In this document: one piece after another, positions 45,050 to 53,607 of the stretch | Layout: each line of letters opens with the position of its first letter | How positions within the stretch are numbered: the first letter of the stretch is position 1 | Assembly: GCF_002307475.1 (NCBI RefSeq) | Contig: NZ_NTMH01000052.1 | Span: 60,031 to 124,030, forward strand | From: Pantoea allii | Lineage (GTDB): Bacteria > Pseudomonadota > Gammaproteobacteria > Enterobacterales > Enterobacteriaceae | Reading direction: 5' to 3' | DNA: 64,000 nt | Notes under the pieces: model-generated | The model's database searches: none | Told to the model about the DNA's origin: nothing | The model's input: the letters and a program-made list of their open reading frames with translations, nothing else | Made by a program: the position numbers and the translations under genes

Positions 45050-45949
45050 ATGGATAAAATTCACGCAATGCAGGTTTTCGTCAGAGTTGCAGAGATGGGC
45101 AGTTTTACTGCAGCAGCAGAAAGTCTTGGGCTCCCGAAGGGAAGCGTATCGCGGCAAATTCAGGCGCTGGAAAATCAGATGGGCACGCGCCTGCTTCACC
45201 GAACCACCCGGCGGGTGCAGCTGACTCAGGATGGTTTAGTGTATTACGACCGCTGTCTTGATTTGCTGGCGATGATTGGTGATATGGACAGCCTGTTCCA
45301 GCACGATCCCGCCACCTTAAGCGGCAAGCTGCGGGTGGATATGTCCACAGCGATGGCGACCGACCTTATCCTGCCCCGCCTGCCGGAATTTCTTCAGCAC
45401 TATCCCGGCGTAGAAATTGAACTCAGCAGCAACGATCGCCAGGTGGACGTTATCCGCGAAGGGTTTGACTGTGTGATTCGCGTTGGCGAGCTGAAAGATT
45501 CGGGGCTTATCGCCCGCCGAATCGGTACACATACCTTGATTAACTGCGCCAGCCCTGGCTACCTTTCGCGTTTTGGCCGGCCGATTCGGCTTGAAGAGCT
45601 GTCGCAGCATGCCATGGTGCATTACAGCCAGCAGCTTGGTCAGCCTGCCCAGGGCTTTGAATACTTCGATGGTAAGCAGTGCCACTACGTGCACACCGGC
45701 GGTGTCGTCACCGTTAACAGCACCGAAACCTATCGCGCGGCCTGCCTCGCAGGGCTGGGCATTATTCAGGTGCCGACCGTGGGGATTCATAAATATCTAG
45801 AAAGCGGTGAGTTGGTGGAGGTGCTTCATGCCTTCCCGGCCAGGCCAATGCCGATTCATTTACTTTATCCCCATCGTCGTAATGTGGCACGGCGCGTTCG
45901 GGTATTTATGGAGTGGTTAAGTCAGGTGCTTCAAGAGTATGTCACCTGA
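45050..45949 (+). CDS. LysR-family regulator, divergent from the SDR gene
   Basis: A 299-residue regulator with the LysR winged helix at the N terminus (GSFTAAAESLGLPKGSVSRQIQALENQMG, about residues 14-42) and an effector domain of normal length. The 115-base gap to the SDR gene should carry both promoters and the LysR site, though no clear T-N11-A box was assigned. It ends 38 bases before yhjD. Confidence 0.87.
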   Translation: MDKIHAMQVFVRVAEMGSFTAAAESLGLPKGSVSRQIQALENQMGTRLLHRTTRRVQLTQDGLVYYDRCLDLLAMIGDMDSLFQHDPATLSGKLRVDMSTAMATDLILPRLPEFLQHYPGVEIELSSNDRQVDVIREGFDCVIRVGELKDSGLIARRIGTHTLINCASPGYLSRFGRPIRLEELSQHAMVHYSQQLGQPAQGFEYFDGKQCHYVHTGGVVTVNSTETYRAACLAGLGIIQVPTVGIHKYLESGELVEVLHAFPARPMPIHLLYPHRRNVARRVRVFMEWLSQVLQEYVT

Positions 45950-45987
45950 CAGGCTATAATGTGTTTTTTACGTTTAACAGGAAGTGA

Positions 45988-47007
45988 ATGTCTATGACAG
46001 ACGAGCAGGATAACGCAAAAGACGCAAAGTCACCCAAACCCCTGATTGACATTAAAACGGGCAACAAGTCCGTCGATCGTTCCATCGTGCGCGTTTCACG
46101 TTTTGCCACCTGGTTTCAGGCGATACCCGCTGTGGCCCATTTTATCCGCGCACTTGAGCGGTTTAACGATCGTCTCGGCAGCCAGTTTGGCGCTGCCATT
46201 ACCTATTTTTCTTTTTTATCGTTAATCCCGATTTTAATGGTGTCTTTTGCAGCCGTGGGTTTTGTGCTGGCATCGAATCAGGATCTGCTGACCGATATCA
46301 TCAACAAAATCGTCAGCAGCATCAGCGATCCTGCCCTGGCAACGACGCTGAAAAATACGGTGAATACGGCTATCCAGCAGCGTGCTACCGTCGGTATCAC
46401 CGGTCTGCTGTTGGCGCTTTATTCGGGACTGAACTGGATGGGCAATTTGCGAGAGGCCATTCGCGCCCAGTCGCGTGATGTCTGGGAGCGACAGCCCGAC
46501 GATCAAGAAAAGTTCTGGAAACGCTACATTCGCGACTTCTTATCCCTGACCGGCCTGATGCTGGCGCTGGTGATTACCCTGTCACTGACCTCTGTCGCGG
46601 GCTCCGCCCAGGCCATGATAGTGAGTGCGTTAGGGCTGGATGGCATTGAGTGGTTACGTCCTGCGCTCACCATTATTGCGACCTCCATTTCCGTCATGGC
46701 GAACTATCTGTTGTTCCTGTGGATTTTCTGGATTCTGCCTCGCCATAAACCCCGTAAGAAGGCGCTGCTACGCGGCACCCTGCTGGCGGCAGTGGGTTTT
46801 GAAGTGATTAAATTTGTGATGACGCTGACCTTGCCAAAACTGGCCAGCTCGCCATCGGGCGCTGCGTTTGGATCGGTGCTGGGGTTAATGGCTTTCTTTT
46901 ATTTCTTTGCGCGCCTGACGCTGTTTTGCGCTGCGTGGATCGCCACCGCGAAGTACAAAGACGATCCGCGCATGTCGGAAAAAGGTTCTCTGACCACCAG
47001 CAAATAA
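45988..47007 (+). CDS. yhjD: YhjD inner-membrane protein (YihY/BrkB family)
   Basis: A 339-residue protein very close to E. coli YhjD (337 aa): ALERFNDRLGSQFGAAITYFSFLSLIPILMVSFAAVGFVLA, NLREAIRAQSRDVWER and LGLMAFFYFFARLTLFCAAWIATAKYKDDPRM. It has about six membrane segments. Its role is unclear; in E. coli a yhjD mutation suppresses loss of Kdo in LPS, suggesting lipid IVA transport. AGGAAG precedes the ATG. yhjE follows on the same strand, as in E. coli. Confidence 0.95.
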   Translation: MSMTDEQDNAKDAKSPKPLIDIKTGNKSVDRSIVRVSRFATWFQAIPAVAHFIRALERFNDRLGSQFGAAITYFSFLSLIPILMVSFAAVGFVLASNQDLLTDIINKIVSSISDPALATTLKNTVNTAIQQRATVGITGLLLALYSGLNWMGNLREAIRAQSRDVWERQPDDQEKFWKRYIRDFLSLTGLMLALVITLSLTSVAGSAQAMIVSALGLDGIEWLRPALTIIATSISVMANYLLFLWIFWILPRHKPRKKALLRGTLLAAVGFEVIKFVMTLTLPKLASSPSGAAFGSVLGLMAFFYFFARLTLFCAAWIATAKYKDDPRMSEKGSLTTSK

Positions 47008-47284
47008 AATCACGGCGCTAAACCAGCGAAAAACACCGCCCTCCGGTTATTTATTCGTCAATTTACAGGATGAATAACTGGGGGGTCACTTTTCTTCAGC
47101 GCTTTCTCAGAGTATCTCGCCATTTTTGCGTCACTTCACGCTGCCATTCCCCAACATTTAACACATGACAAAAATTTTCCACTTTTGACGGCGCAACACC
47201 ACTGACCACGGGGTTTTCAGCCATTGAATGCCGTTATACAGGTGCGTAAGATTCCCTATCTGTCATTAAAAATAAGAAACATTT

Positions 47285-48616
47285 ATGCAAGCCTCTGTCT
47301 CTGAACCGCTTGATCAGCAAAACGATCCCACGCCAGTCAACTCACGGAGTAAAGTGGTGGTCGCCTCGCTGGTCGGCACCGCTATCGAATTCTTCGATTT
47401 CTATATTTATGCCACGGCTGCCGTGATCGTTTTTCCTCATATCTTCTTTCCTCAGGGTGATGCCACCGTTGCCACACTGCAGTCGCTGGCCACCTTTGCT
47501 ATCGCGTTTATCGCACGCCCAATCGGCTCTGCCCTGTTTGGTCACTTTGGCGATCGCGTAGGCCGCAAAGCTACGTTAGTTGCCTCGCTGCTGACCATGG
47601 GGATCTCAACCGTGGTCATCGGTTTGTTGCCCAGCTACCAGAGCATTGGTGTACTGGCGCCGCTGCTGCTGGCGCTGGCGCGCTTTGGTCAGGGTTTAGG
47701 TCTGGGCGGTGAATGGGGCGGTGCAGCCCTGCTGGCCACCGAGAATGCCCCCGCCAAAAAGCGTGCGCTATATGGCTCCTTCCCGCAGCTCGGTGCGCCC
47801 ATCGGCTTCTTCTTTGCCAATGGCACCTTTCTGTTGCTCTCATGGCTGCTGACCGACGAGCAGTTTATGCAGTGGGGCTGGCGCGTGCCGTTTGTCCTGT
47901 CTGCCGTGCTGGTGTTGATTGGTCTGTATGTGCGCGTATCGCTGCATGAAAGCCCGGTGTTTGCCAAAGTGCAGAAAGAGAAGAAGCAGGTGCGTGTCCC
48001 GATTGCTTCGCTCCTGAGTAAACATCTGACGGCAACGATACTTGGCACCTTCATCATGCTTGCCACCTATACGCTGTTTTACATCATGACCGTGTACTCC
48101 ATGAGTTACGGTACCGCCGCCGCGCCTGCCGGCCTGGGGATCTCACGTAACAGTATGCTGTGGATGCTGATGATGGCGGTCATTGGGTTTGGCGTGATGG
48201 TGCCGATTGCGGGCCTGCTGGCCGATCGCTTTGGTCGCCGTAAGACCATGATCGTCATTACGCTGATGATTATTGGCTTTTCGTTTCTGTTCCCGGTGAT
48301 GTTGGGATCGGGCTCACAGGCGCTGGTGATGGCTTTCCTGCTGCTGGGCTTGAGCATTATGGGACTGACCTTTGGCCCAATGGGGGCGCTGCTGCCTGAG
48401 CTGTTCCCGACAGAAGTGCGTTATACCGGTGCATCCTTCTCTTATAACCTGTCGTCGATTCTGGGCGCCTCGGTTGCGCCCTATATCGCCACCTGGCTGA
48501 ATGCGCATTACGGCTTGTATGCCGTCGGTTTGTATCTGGCCTCGATGGCGTTTCTGACGCTGCTGGCGCTGATTGCCTGCAAAGAAACGCGGCATCAAAC
48601 GCTGTATGAAGTGTAA
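47285..48616 (+). CDS. yhjE: YhjE MFS metabolite:H+ symporter
   Basis: A 443-residue MFS protein of the metabolite:H+ symporter group, aligned end to end with E. coli YhjE (440 aa): VVASLVGTAIEFFDFYIYATAAVIVFPHIFFPQGD, GDRVGRKATLVASLLTMGIS, GGEWGGAALLATENAP and LPELFPTEVRYTGASFSYN. Substrate is unknown. The 277-base gap after yhjD holds no gene; it contains a weak ACCG-CCCT-CGGT hairpin and presumably the yhjE promoter. Confidence 0.95.
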   Translation: MQASVSEPLDQQNDPTPVNSRSKVVVASLVGTAIEFFDFYIYATAAVIVFPHIFFPQGDATVATLQSLATFAIAFIARPIGSALFGHFGDRVGRKATLVASLLTMGISTVVIGLLPSYQSIGVLAPLLLALARFGQGLGLGGEWGGAALLATENAPAKKRALYGSFPQLGAPIGFFFANGTFLLLSWLLTDEQFMQWGWRVPFVLSAVLVLIGLYVRVSLHESPVFAKVQKEKKQVRVPIASLLSKHLTATILGTFIMLATYTLFYIMTVYSMSYGTAAAPAGLGISRNSMLWMLMMAVIGFGVMVPIAGLLADRFGRRKTMIVITLMIIGFSFLFPVMLGSGSQALVMAFLLLGLSIMGLTFGPMGALLPELFPTEVRYTGASFSYNLSSILGASVAPYIATWLNAHYGLYAVGLYLASMAFLTLLALIACKETRHQTLYEV

Positions 48617-48634
48617 ATTCCGCCAGCATTGATT

Positions 48635-48660
48635 AAACCCGGCGCAGGCCGGGTTTTTTT
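48635..48660 (+). terminator. Terminator after yhjE
   Basis: The stem AAACCCGGC / GCCGGGTTT with loop GCAG ends in seven T residues, 18 bases after the yhjE stop. Confidence 0.9.
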
Positions 48661-48677
48661 ATGGGTTTCAGGTCACG

Positions 48678-49589
48678 CTATTTCGCTTTCAGCCAGGCCA
48701 TAAAATCGTCAATAAACACACGGGTTTTTAGCGGCAGCAGACGGTTAGGTAAGGTGATGGCGTAGGTGGTCATCGAGAGCGTATTTTCAATCCGCCAGTC
48801 CGGTAACACGCGACGTAACTGCCCATTGAGCAAATAGCCATTCGCGATAAAGGTGGGGATTAACGCAATGCCCACGCCCTGCAATATCGCATCGATCATG
48901 GCATCGCTGTTGTTTATCATCAGCCGGGGCGTAAGCATGACGCTCTCCAGCGTGTCGTTTAACCAGAAACGCCATTCCCCGCGAAACTGTGCGTCGTCTG
49001 GGAAGAAAATATTATGCTGTTTGAGCTCGCCCGGCATATCCGGCAGTTTCTGATCATAGTGCTCGGCACACACTAAAACATAATCAACAGGCATTAATGC
49101 ACGCGCCACCATATTAACAGGTGGTGTGTCCGTTACGCGCAGTGCCAGGTCGTACGACTCGTGTGTCAGGTTAACCAGATGGTCAGTCAGATTTAATTCA
49201 ATATTGATTTCAGCATAGCGCCGCAGAAAGCCGGGCAGAAAAGGAGTCAGTAAAATTTTCCCAAGCGTTGTGGGCGCAGTAATACGCAGCAATCCTTTAG
49301 GCGCGTCACTGTAGCTGTCTGCCTGGGAAAACAGGGATTTAGTTGCGGCGATAACTGATAAAGCCTGGTAATATATTTCTTGTCCCGCCTCGGTCACAGC
49401 GAGCGCGCGCGTCGAGCGGGTAAAAAGTAAGACATTTAACCTTTTTTCCAGCCTGTCTATCATACGACTCACTGAAGATGGCGTCATGGACAGCGCTCTT
49501 GCAGCCGAAGAAAAACTCCCCCTGTCGACTACCTGAACAAAGACCACCAGCCCTGGGAGAACGTCTGTTAATTCATTTATGTTCTTCAC
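48678..49589 (-). CDS. LysR-family regulator, divergent from an MFS gene
   Basis: A LysR regulator of about 303 residues; the helix-turn-helix is GSFSSAARALSMTPSSVSRMIDRLEKRL, and the effector domain ends MTTYAITLPNRLLPLKTRVFIDDFMAWL. The likely start is GTG 49589 (KNINELTDVLPGL follows); a GTG at 49631 would add 14 residues. It diverges from the MFS gene and probably regulates it. Codon use is richer in A/T than in the flanking yhjE and ilv genes. Confidence 0.82.
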   Translation of the reverse strand: MKNINELTDVLPGLVVFVQVVDRGSFSSAARALSMTPSSVSRMIDRLEKRLNVLLFTRSTRALAVTEAGQEIYYQALSVIAATKSLFSQADSYSDAPKGLLRITAPTTLGKILLTPFLPGFLRRYAEINIELNLTDHLVNLTHESYDLALRVTDTPPVNMVARALMPVDYVLVCAEHYDQKLPDMPGELKQHNIFFPDDAQFRGEWRFWLNDTLESVMLTPRLMINNSDAMIDAILQGVGIALIPTFIANGYLLNGQLRRVLPDWRIENTLSMTTYAITLPNRLLPLKTRVFIDDFMAWLKAK

Positions 49590-49772
49590 GCACAACTCTT
49601 TTGCGCCTGTTACGTCTAGCCAGGCTAGCACTGTAAAGTATGATATTCAATTATTCGATGCCATTACGGCGGCTTCGCCTCTGCGCGACAAAACCGTAGT
49701 GATACAAGCAAGTAAGAGCGTGTGCTTCTGGTTCAATGGTATGCGCGAATGCGATCAGGGAGTGCGACAGCG

Positions 49773-51014
49773 GTGGACAAGTCTGATTTTAGTTTAAAGC
49801 GTTTTATATTTTCTCGCTTCACCGGTGCGTTGTGCGATCAGTTTTTATTGTTTGCTGTGCCTTTGGCGATTTTGAAAACCACCGGTTCGCTAACGCTTTC
49901 TTCTCTGGCGTTTGTGGTCGAGTGGATTCCCCGCGTCCTGTTTTTCCCTCTCTCAGGTTTTCTGGCCGATCGACTGAAACCGCGCTTTATCTTTTTTAAC
50001 GTCGATATTGCCCGTATGGCATTGATGATTTTGGCTTTTATGCTTTTAGCGGTTTTTCCAGACTCTACCTTTGCAATCCTGGCCGGTATGATGAGCTTAC
50101 TGTCTGTCGCTTATGTATTGAGCTTTGTCGCCGCAGATGCGCTGCTGCCGCGGCATGTGTCAGCCGAGGCGCTACCCAAAGCCCATTCCCTGTTACAGGG
50201 GATCGATCAGGTTACGATGGTACTTGGTCCGGCGCTGGCGGTCGCTATCTCGGCCTGGGGCGGTATTCGCGGTATTCTTAGTATTGCCGCCGCGCTGTTT
50301 TTCCTGTCAGCCATCAACTTTCTTTTTTTGAAAACTCGTGATCCCCACGTAACCGATAAACTGCGGTTACGCACCTTACTGCAATCGAACCGCACAGCGT
50401 TAAGGGTGCTCAGAGAAAATAAAATCCTGCTGCATTTATGTGCCCTGACCTGGGTTGTCAATCTGGTTTACGGTTCGGCACTGGTAGTCAGTGCTGCTGT
50501 CATCCTTAAAGAATTTCATCTTGCCGACCATTACTTTGGCGCGCTTCAAACCGCCGCCGCGGGGGTGAGTATCGTGATGTTTTTCTTTATTCCACGCTTT
50601 TCACACCGTTTTGGTTTATCCGCACTCGGCACCTTTTCGTTTTGTGCGATGATCCTTTCGGGTGCCGTTATGTCACAGTCGATGGATTACGCTATGTATC
50701 TGATTGGTTATGCGTTATTGATGGCGTTCGATGGGGCATTCAGCGTTTATCTGCGTACGTTACGCAGCCAGATTATTCCCGAGGCGCATTTGGGGAAAAC
50801 GCTGGGACTGATCGGCCTCATGAATCTGTGTTCCATACCCGCCAGTGGGGCGTTGGTATCACTGCTGTCCCCACATTTTATGCCGCTGGACATTATCAGC
50901 ATCATTCTGCTGTTAGCGTTATGCACAGGCGTGATGTTAATTATCGCTGGGCGACAGCGCTTCGGTTACAAAAGCCTGCTGCCGCCTGTGATTGCGGCAG
51001 AATCTTCCTGCTAA
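49773..51014 (+). CDS. MFS transporter of the drug-efflux type
   Basis: About 413 residues with 12 membrane segments. The loop SGFLADRLKPRFIFFNVDIARM after the second segment is the MFS motif A, and SFVAADALLPRHVSAEALPKAHSLLQGIDQVTMVLGPAL is typical of the MFS_3/enterobactin-exporter-like group. The start is uncertain: GTG 49773 has GGGAG 10 bases upstream, and ATG 49749 is possible. It is divergent from the LysR gene and ends at a bidirectional terminator facing ilvC. An export function is inferred. Confidence 0.78.
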   Translation: MDKSDFSLKRFIFSRFTGALCDQFLLFAVPLAILKTTGSLTLSSLAFVVEWIPRVLFFPLSGFLADRLKPRFIFFNVDIARMALMILAFMLLAVFPDSTFAILAGMMSLLSVAYVLSFVAADALLPRHVSAEALPKAHSLLQGIDQVTMVLGPALAVAISAWGGIRGILSIAAALFFLSAINFLFLKTRDPHVTDKLRLRTLLQSNRTALRVLRENKILLHLCALTWVVNLVYGSALVVSAAVILKEFHLADHYFGALQTAAAGVSIVMFFFIPRFSHRFGLSALGTFSFCAMILSGAVMSQSMDYAMYLIGYALLMAFDGAFSVYLRTLRSQIIPEAHLGKTLGLIGLMNLCSIPASGALVSLLSPHFMPLDIISIILLLALCTGVMLIIAGRQRFGYKSLLPPVIAAESSC

Positions 51015-51018
51015 ATGA

Positions 51019-51050
51019 AAAAGGGCGCAGCCAGATGGCCGCGCCCTTTT
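51019..51050. terminator. Bidirectional terminator between the MFS gene and ilvC
   Basis: AAAAGGGCGC and GCGCCCTTTT form a perfect 10-bp stem around a 12-base loop; A- and T-runs on both sides allow termination of both convergent genes. Confidence 0.88.
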
Positions 51051-51088
51051 CACGTCTAACGTTTTGCTGAAAACGGTGTCGCTCTGAT

Positions 51089-52564
51089 TTAGCCCGCAAC
51101 CGCGATACGTTTCATATCGGTCATGTAGCCACGCAGTTTGCGGCCAACCTGCTCGATAGGATGCTGACGAACGGCTTCGTTAACATCGCGCAGCTGGGCG
51201 TTATCAACCTGAGTGCCTTCGATCGCTTTGCCCAGATCGCCTGGCTGCAGCGTGGTCATGAACTCTTTCAGCAATGGCACCGCCGCGAAGGAGAACAGGT
51301 AGTTGCCGTATTCAGCGGTGTCTGAGATTACCACGTTCATTTCGTACAGACGCTTACGCGCAATAGTGTTCGCAATCAGCGGCAGCTCGTGCAGTGATTC
51401 GTAGTACGCGGACTCTTCGATGATGCCTGCATCAACCATGGTTTCAAACGCCAGCTCAACGCCCGCTTTTACCATCGCGACCATAACAACACCTTTGTCA
51501 TAGTACTCCTGCTCTTCGATTTTGCCGTCGAACTGTGGTGCGGTTTCAAACGCGGTTTTGCCGGTCTCTTCGCGCCAGGTCAGCAGTTTCTTATCGTCGT
51601 TAGCCCAGTCAGCCATCATGCCGGAAGAGAACTCGCCAGAAATGATGTCATCCATATGTTTCTGGAACAGCGGTGCCATGATGGTTTTCAGCTGTTCAGA
51701 CAGCGCGTAAGCACGCAGTTTTGCCGGGTTAGACAGACGATCCATCATCAGTGTGATACCACCAAACTTCAGGGATTCGGTGATGGTTTCCCAGCCAAAC
51801 TGAATCAGTTTTTCGGTGTACGCCGCATCGTGACCTTCTGCCACCAGCTTGTCGAAGCACAGCAGAGAACCGGCCTGCAGCATGCCACACAGGATGGTCT
51901 GCTCGCCCATCAGGTCAGATTTAACTTCGGCAACAAAGGACGACTCCAGCACGCCAGCACGATCGCCGCCAGTTGCAGAAGCCCAGGCTTTAGCGATGGC
52001 CATGCCCTCGCCTTTAGGATCGTTTTCCGGGTGAACCGCGATCAGCGTAGGGACACCAAAACCGCGTTTGTATTCTTCACGTACTTCGGTGCCCGGACAC
52101 TTCGGTGCAACCATCACGACGGTGATGTCTTTACGAATCGTTTCGCCCACTTCCACGATGTTGAAACCGTGTGAATAGCCCAGTGCTGCGCCATCTTTCA
52201 TCAGCGGCTGAACAGCCTGCACGACCGCAGAGTGCTGTTTGTCCGGGGTCAGGTTAACCACCAGATCGGCCTGTGGAATCAGTTCTTCGTAAGTGCCAAC
52301 TTTAAAACCATTTTCTGTTGCTTTACGGAATGAGGCACGTTTTTCAGCAATGGCTTCTGCACGCAGCGTATAGGACACATCCAGACCCGAATCGCGCATG
52401 TTCAGGCCCTGGTTCAGACCCTGAGCACCGCAGCCAACGATGACAATCTTCTTGCCTTTCAGGAAGCTGGCACCGTCCGCGAATTCGTCACGTCCCATAA
52501 AACGACACTTGCCCAGTTGCGCCAACTGGTTGCGCAGATTCAATGTGTTGAAGTAATTAGCCAT
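51089..52564 (-). CDS. ilvC: Ketol-acid reductoisomerase (class II)
   Basis: This 491-residue enzyme, the same length as E. coli IlvC, is the class II form with a duplicated C-terminal domain. The NADPH-binding GCGAQGLNQGLNMRDSGLDVSYTLR lies at about 45-70; Mg2+/substrate ligands occur in ESSFVAEVKSDLMGEQTILCG and YESLHELPLIANTIARKRLYEMN. It converts acetolactate and acetohydroxybutyrate to dihydroxy acids in valine/isoleucine synthesis. CGGAG precedes the ATG. It is controlled by the divergent activator IlvY. Confidence 0.98.
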   Translation of the reverse strand: MANYFNTLNLRNQLAQLGKCRFMGRDEFADGASFLKGKKIVIVGCGAQGLNQGLNMRDSGLDVSYTLRAEAIAEKRASFRKATENGFKVGTYEELIPQADLVVNLTPDKQHSAVVQAVQPLMKDGAALGYSHGFNIVEVGETIRKDITVVMVAPKCPGTEVREEYKRGFGVPTLIAVHPENDPKGEGMAIAKAWASATGGDRAGVLESSFVAEVKSDLMGEQTILCGMLQAGSLLCFDKLVAEGHDAAYTEKLIQFGWETITESLKFGGITLMMDRLSNPAKLRAYALSEQLKTIMAPLFQKHMDDIISGEFSSGMMADWANDDKKLLTWREETGKTAFETAPQFDGKIEEQEYYDKGVVMVAMVKAGVELAFETMVDAGIIEESAYYESLHELPLIANTIARKRLYEMNVVISDTAEYGNYLFSFAAVPLLKEFMTTLQPGDLGKAIEGTQVDNAQLRDVNEAVRQHPIEQVGRKLRGYMTDMKRIAVAG

Positions 52565-52636
52565 GCGAACTCCGGTTAAATGTTGTGTTTGCTTTTGTTT
52601 GATGACGGCATCAGGTTCAGCGCCGCGAATGACCCC

Positions 52637-52642
52637 ATCATA
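52637..52642 (-). promoter_or_regulatory. Probable ilvC -10 element
   Basis: TATGAT on the minus strand, about 75 bases before ilvC. No good -35 lies 17 bases upstream, which fits a promoter dependent on the IlvY activator. Confidence 0.5.
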
Positions 52643-52684
52643 TGACAGGATTTCTGTTGCTTAAATTGATATATTAACAACGTT

Positions 52685-52705
52685 ACATTGCAATAATTGC
52701 AATGT
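52685..52705. promoter_or_regulatory. IlvY operator in the ilvC-ilvY divergent region
   Basis: A perfect palindrome, ACATTGCAAT-A-ATTGCAATGT, lies 20 bases before ilvY. It contains the T-N11-A pattern of LysR sites and corresponds in position to E. coli operator O1 (autorepression). A looser inverted repeat, GTTGCTTAA/TTAACAAC, at about 52657-52682 could be O2 for ilvC activation. Confidence 0.75.
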
Positions 52706-52725
52706 CGTCCTGAGGTGAGACTCAC

Positions 52726-53607
52726 ATGGATCTACGCGATCTCAAATTGTTTCTTCATTTGGCAGAAAGCTGCCATTTTGGCCGCACCGCACGCGCTATG
52801 CATGTCAGTCCTTCCACGCTGTCGCGTCAGATCCAACGGCTGGAAGAAGATGTCGGCCACGCCTTGTTTCTGCGCGATAACCGCACCGTGGCGCTCACCG
52901 AAGCGGGCGAAAGACTCAAACTGTTTGCACAACAAACCTTACTGCAGTATCAGCAATTGCGCCATGCCATGGATCTCAACGGCCCCTCACTCAGTGGTGA
53001 ACTACGGCTGTTTTGCTCGGTGACTGCTGCATACAGCCATCTTCCGCCTATTCTGGACCGCTTTCGCGCCGAACATCCGCAGGTTGAAATCAAACTGACC
53101 ACCGGGGATGCGGCGGATGCGATTGAAACAGTGCAGTCTGGCAATGCGGATCTGGCTATCGCAGGCCGCCCTGAATCGCTGCCTGCCAGCATAGACTTCA
53201 CCACGCTGGGACTGCTTCCGCTGGGCCTGATTGCGCCTGCACTGCCGTGCCCGGTGCGCACTCAGGCAACAGAAGCCGCACCTGACTGGTCACAGATTCC
53301 GTTTATTCTGCCCGAGCAGGGGCCCGTTCGTCGGGCTATTGATCTGTGGTTCCGCCGTCACCGCATCGTCAACCCGCTGATTTACGCTACGGTAGCGGGC
53401 CATGAAGCGATCGTTTCGATGGTGGCGCTCGGTTGTGGCATTGCCTTGCTGCCGGATGTGGTGCTGGAGAACAGCCCTGAGCCGGTACGAAACCGGGTGC
53501 TGCCCCTGGAAAATGTGGAGTCGGTCGCGCCGCTGGAACTGGGCGTTTGTGTACAAAAAAAGCGGCTCGGTGAGCCGCTGATTAATGCGTTCTGGCATCT
53601 GCTGTAA
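52726..53607 (+). CDS. ilvY: IlvY, LysR-family activator of ilvC
   Basis: A 293-residue LysR regulator aligned throughout with E. coli IlvY (297 aa): MDLRDLKLFLHLAESCHFGR, AMHVSPSTLSRQIQRLEEDVG, GPSLSGELRLFCSVTAAYSHLPPILDRFRAEHPQVEIKLTTGDAADAIE and VALGCGIALLPDVVLENSPEPVRNRV. It activates ilvC on binding acetolactate or acetohydroxybutyrate. Its last codon directly abuts the ilvA stop on the other strand, and the last part of its coding sequence carries the minus-strand terminator at 53555-53578. Confidence 0.97.
   Translation: MDLRDLKLFLHLAESCHFGRTARAMHVSPSTLSRQIQRLEEDVGHALFLRDNRTVALTEAGERLKLFAQQTLLQYQQLRHAMDLNGPSLSGELRLFCSVTAAYSHLPPILDRFRAEHPQVEIKLTTGDAADAIETVQSGNADLAIAGRPESLPASIDFTTLGLLPLGLIAPALPCPVRTQATEAAPDWSQIPFILPEQGPVRRAIDLWFRRHRIVNPLIYATVAGHEAIVSMVALGCGIALLPDVVLENSPEPVRNRVLPLENVESVAPLELGVCVQKKRLGEPLINAFWHLL
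53555..53578 (-). terminator. Terminator of the ilvGMEDA operon inside ilvY
   Basis: On the minus strand GCGGCTC-ACC-GAGCCGC is followed by TTTTTTT. It starts 30 bases beyond the ilvA stop and lies wholly within the ilvY coding sequence, where it encodes KKRLGEP. Confidence 0.8.
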
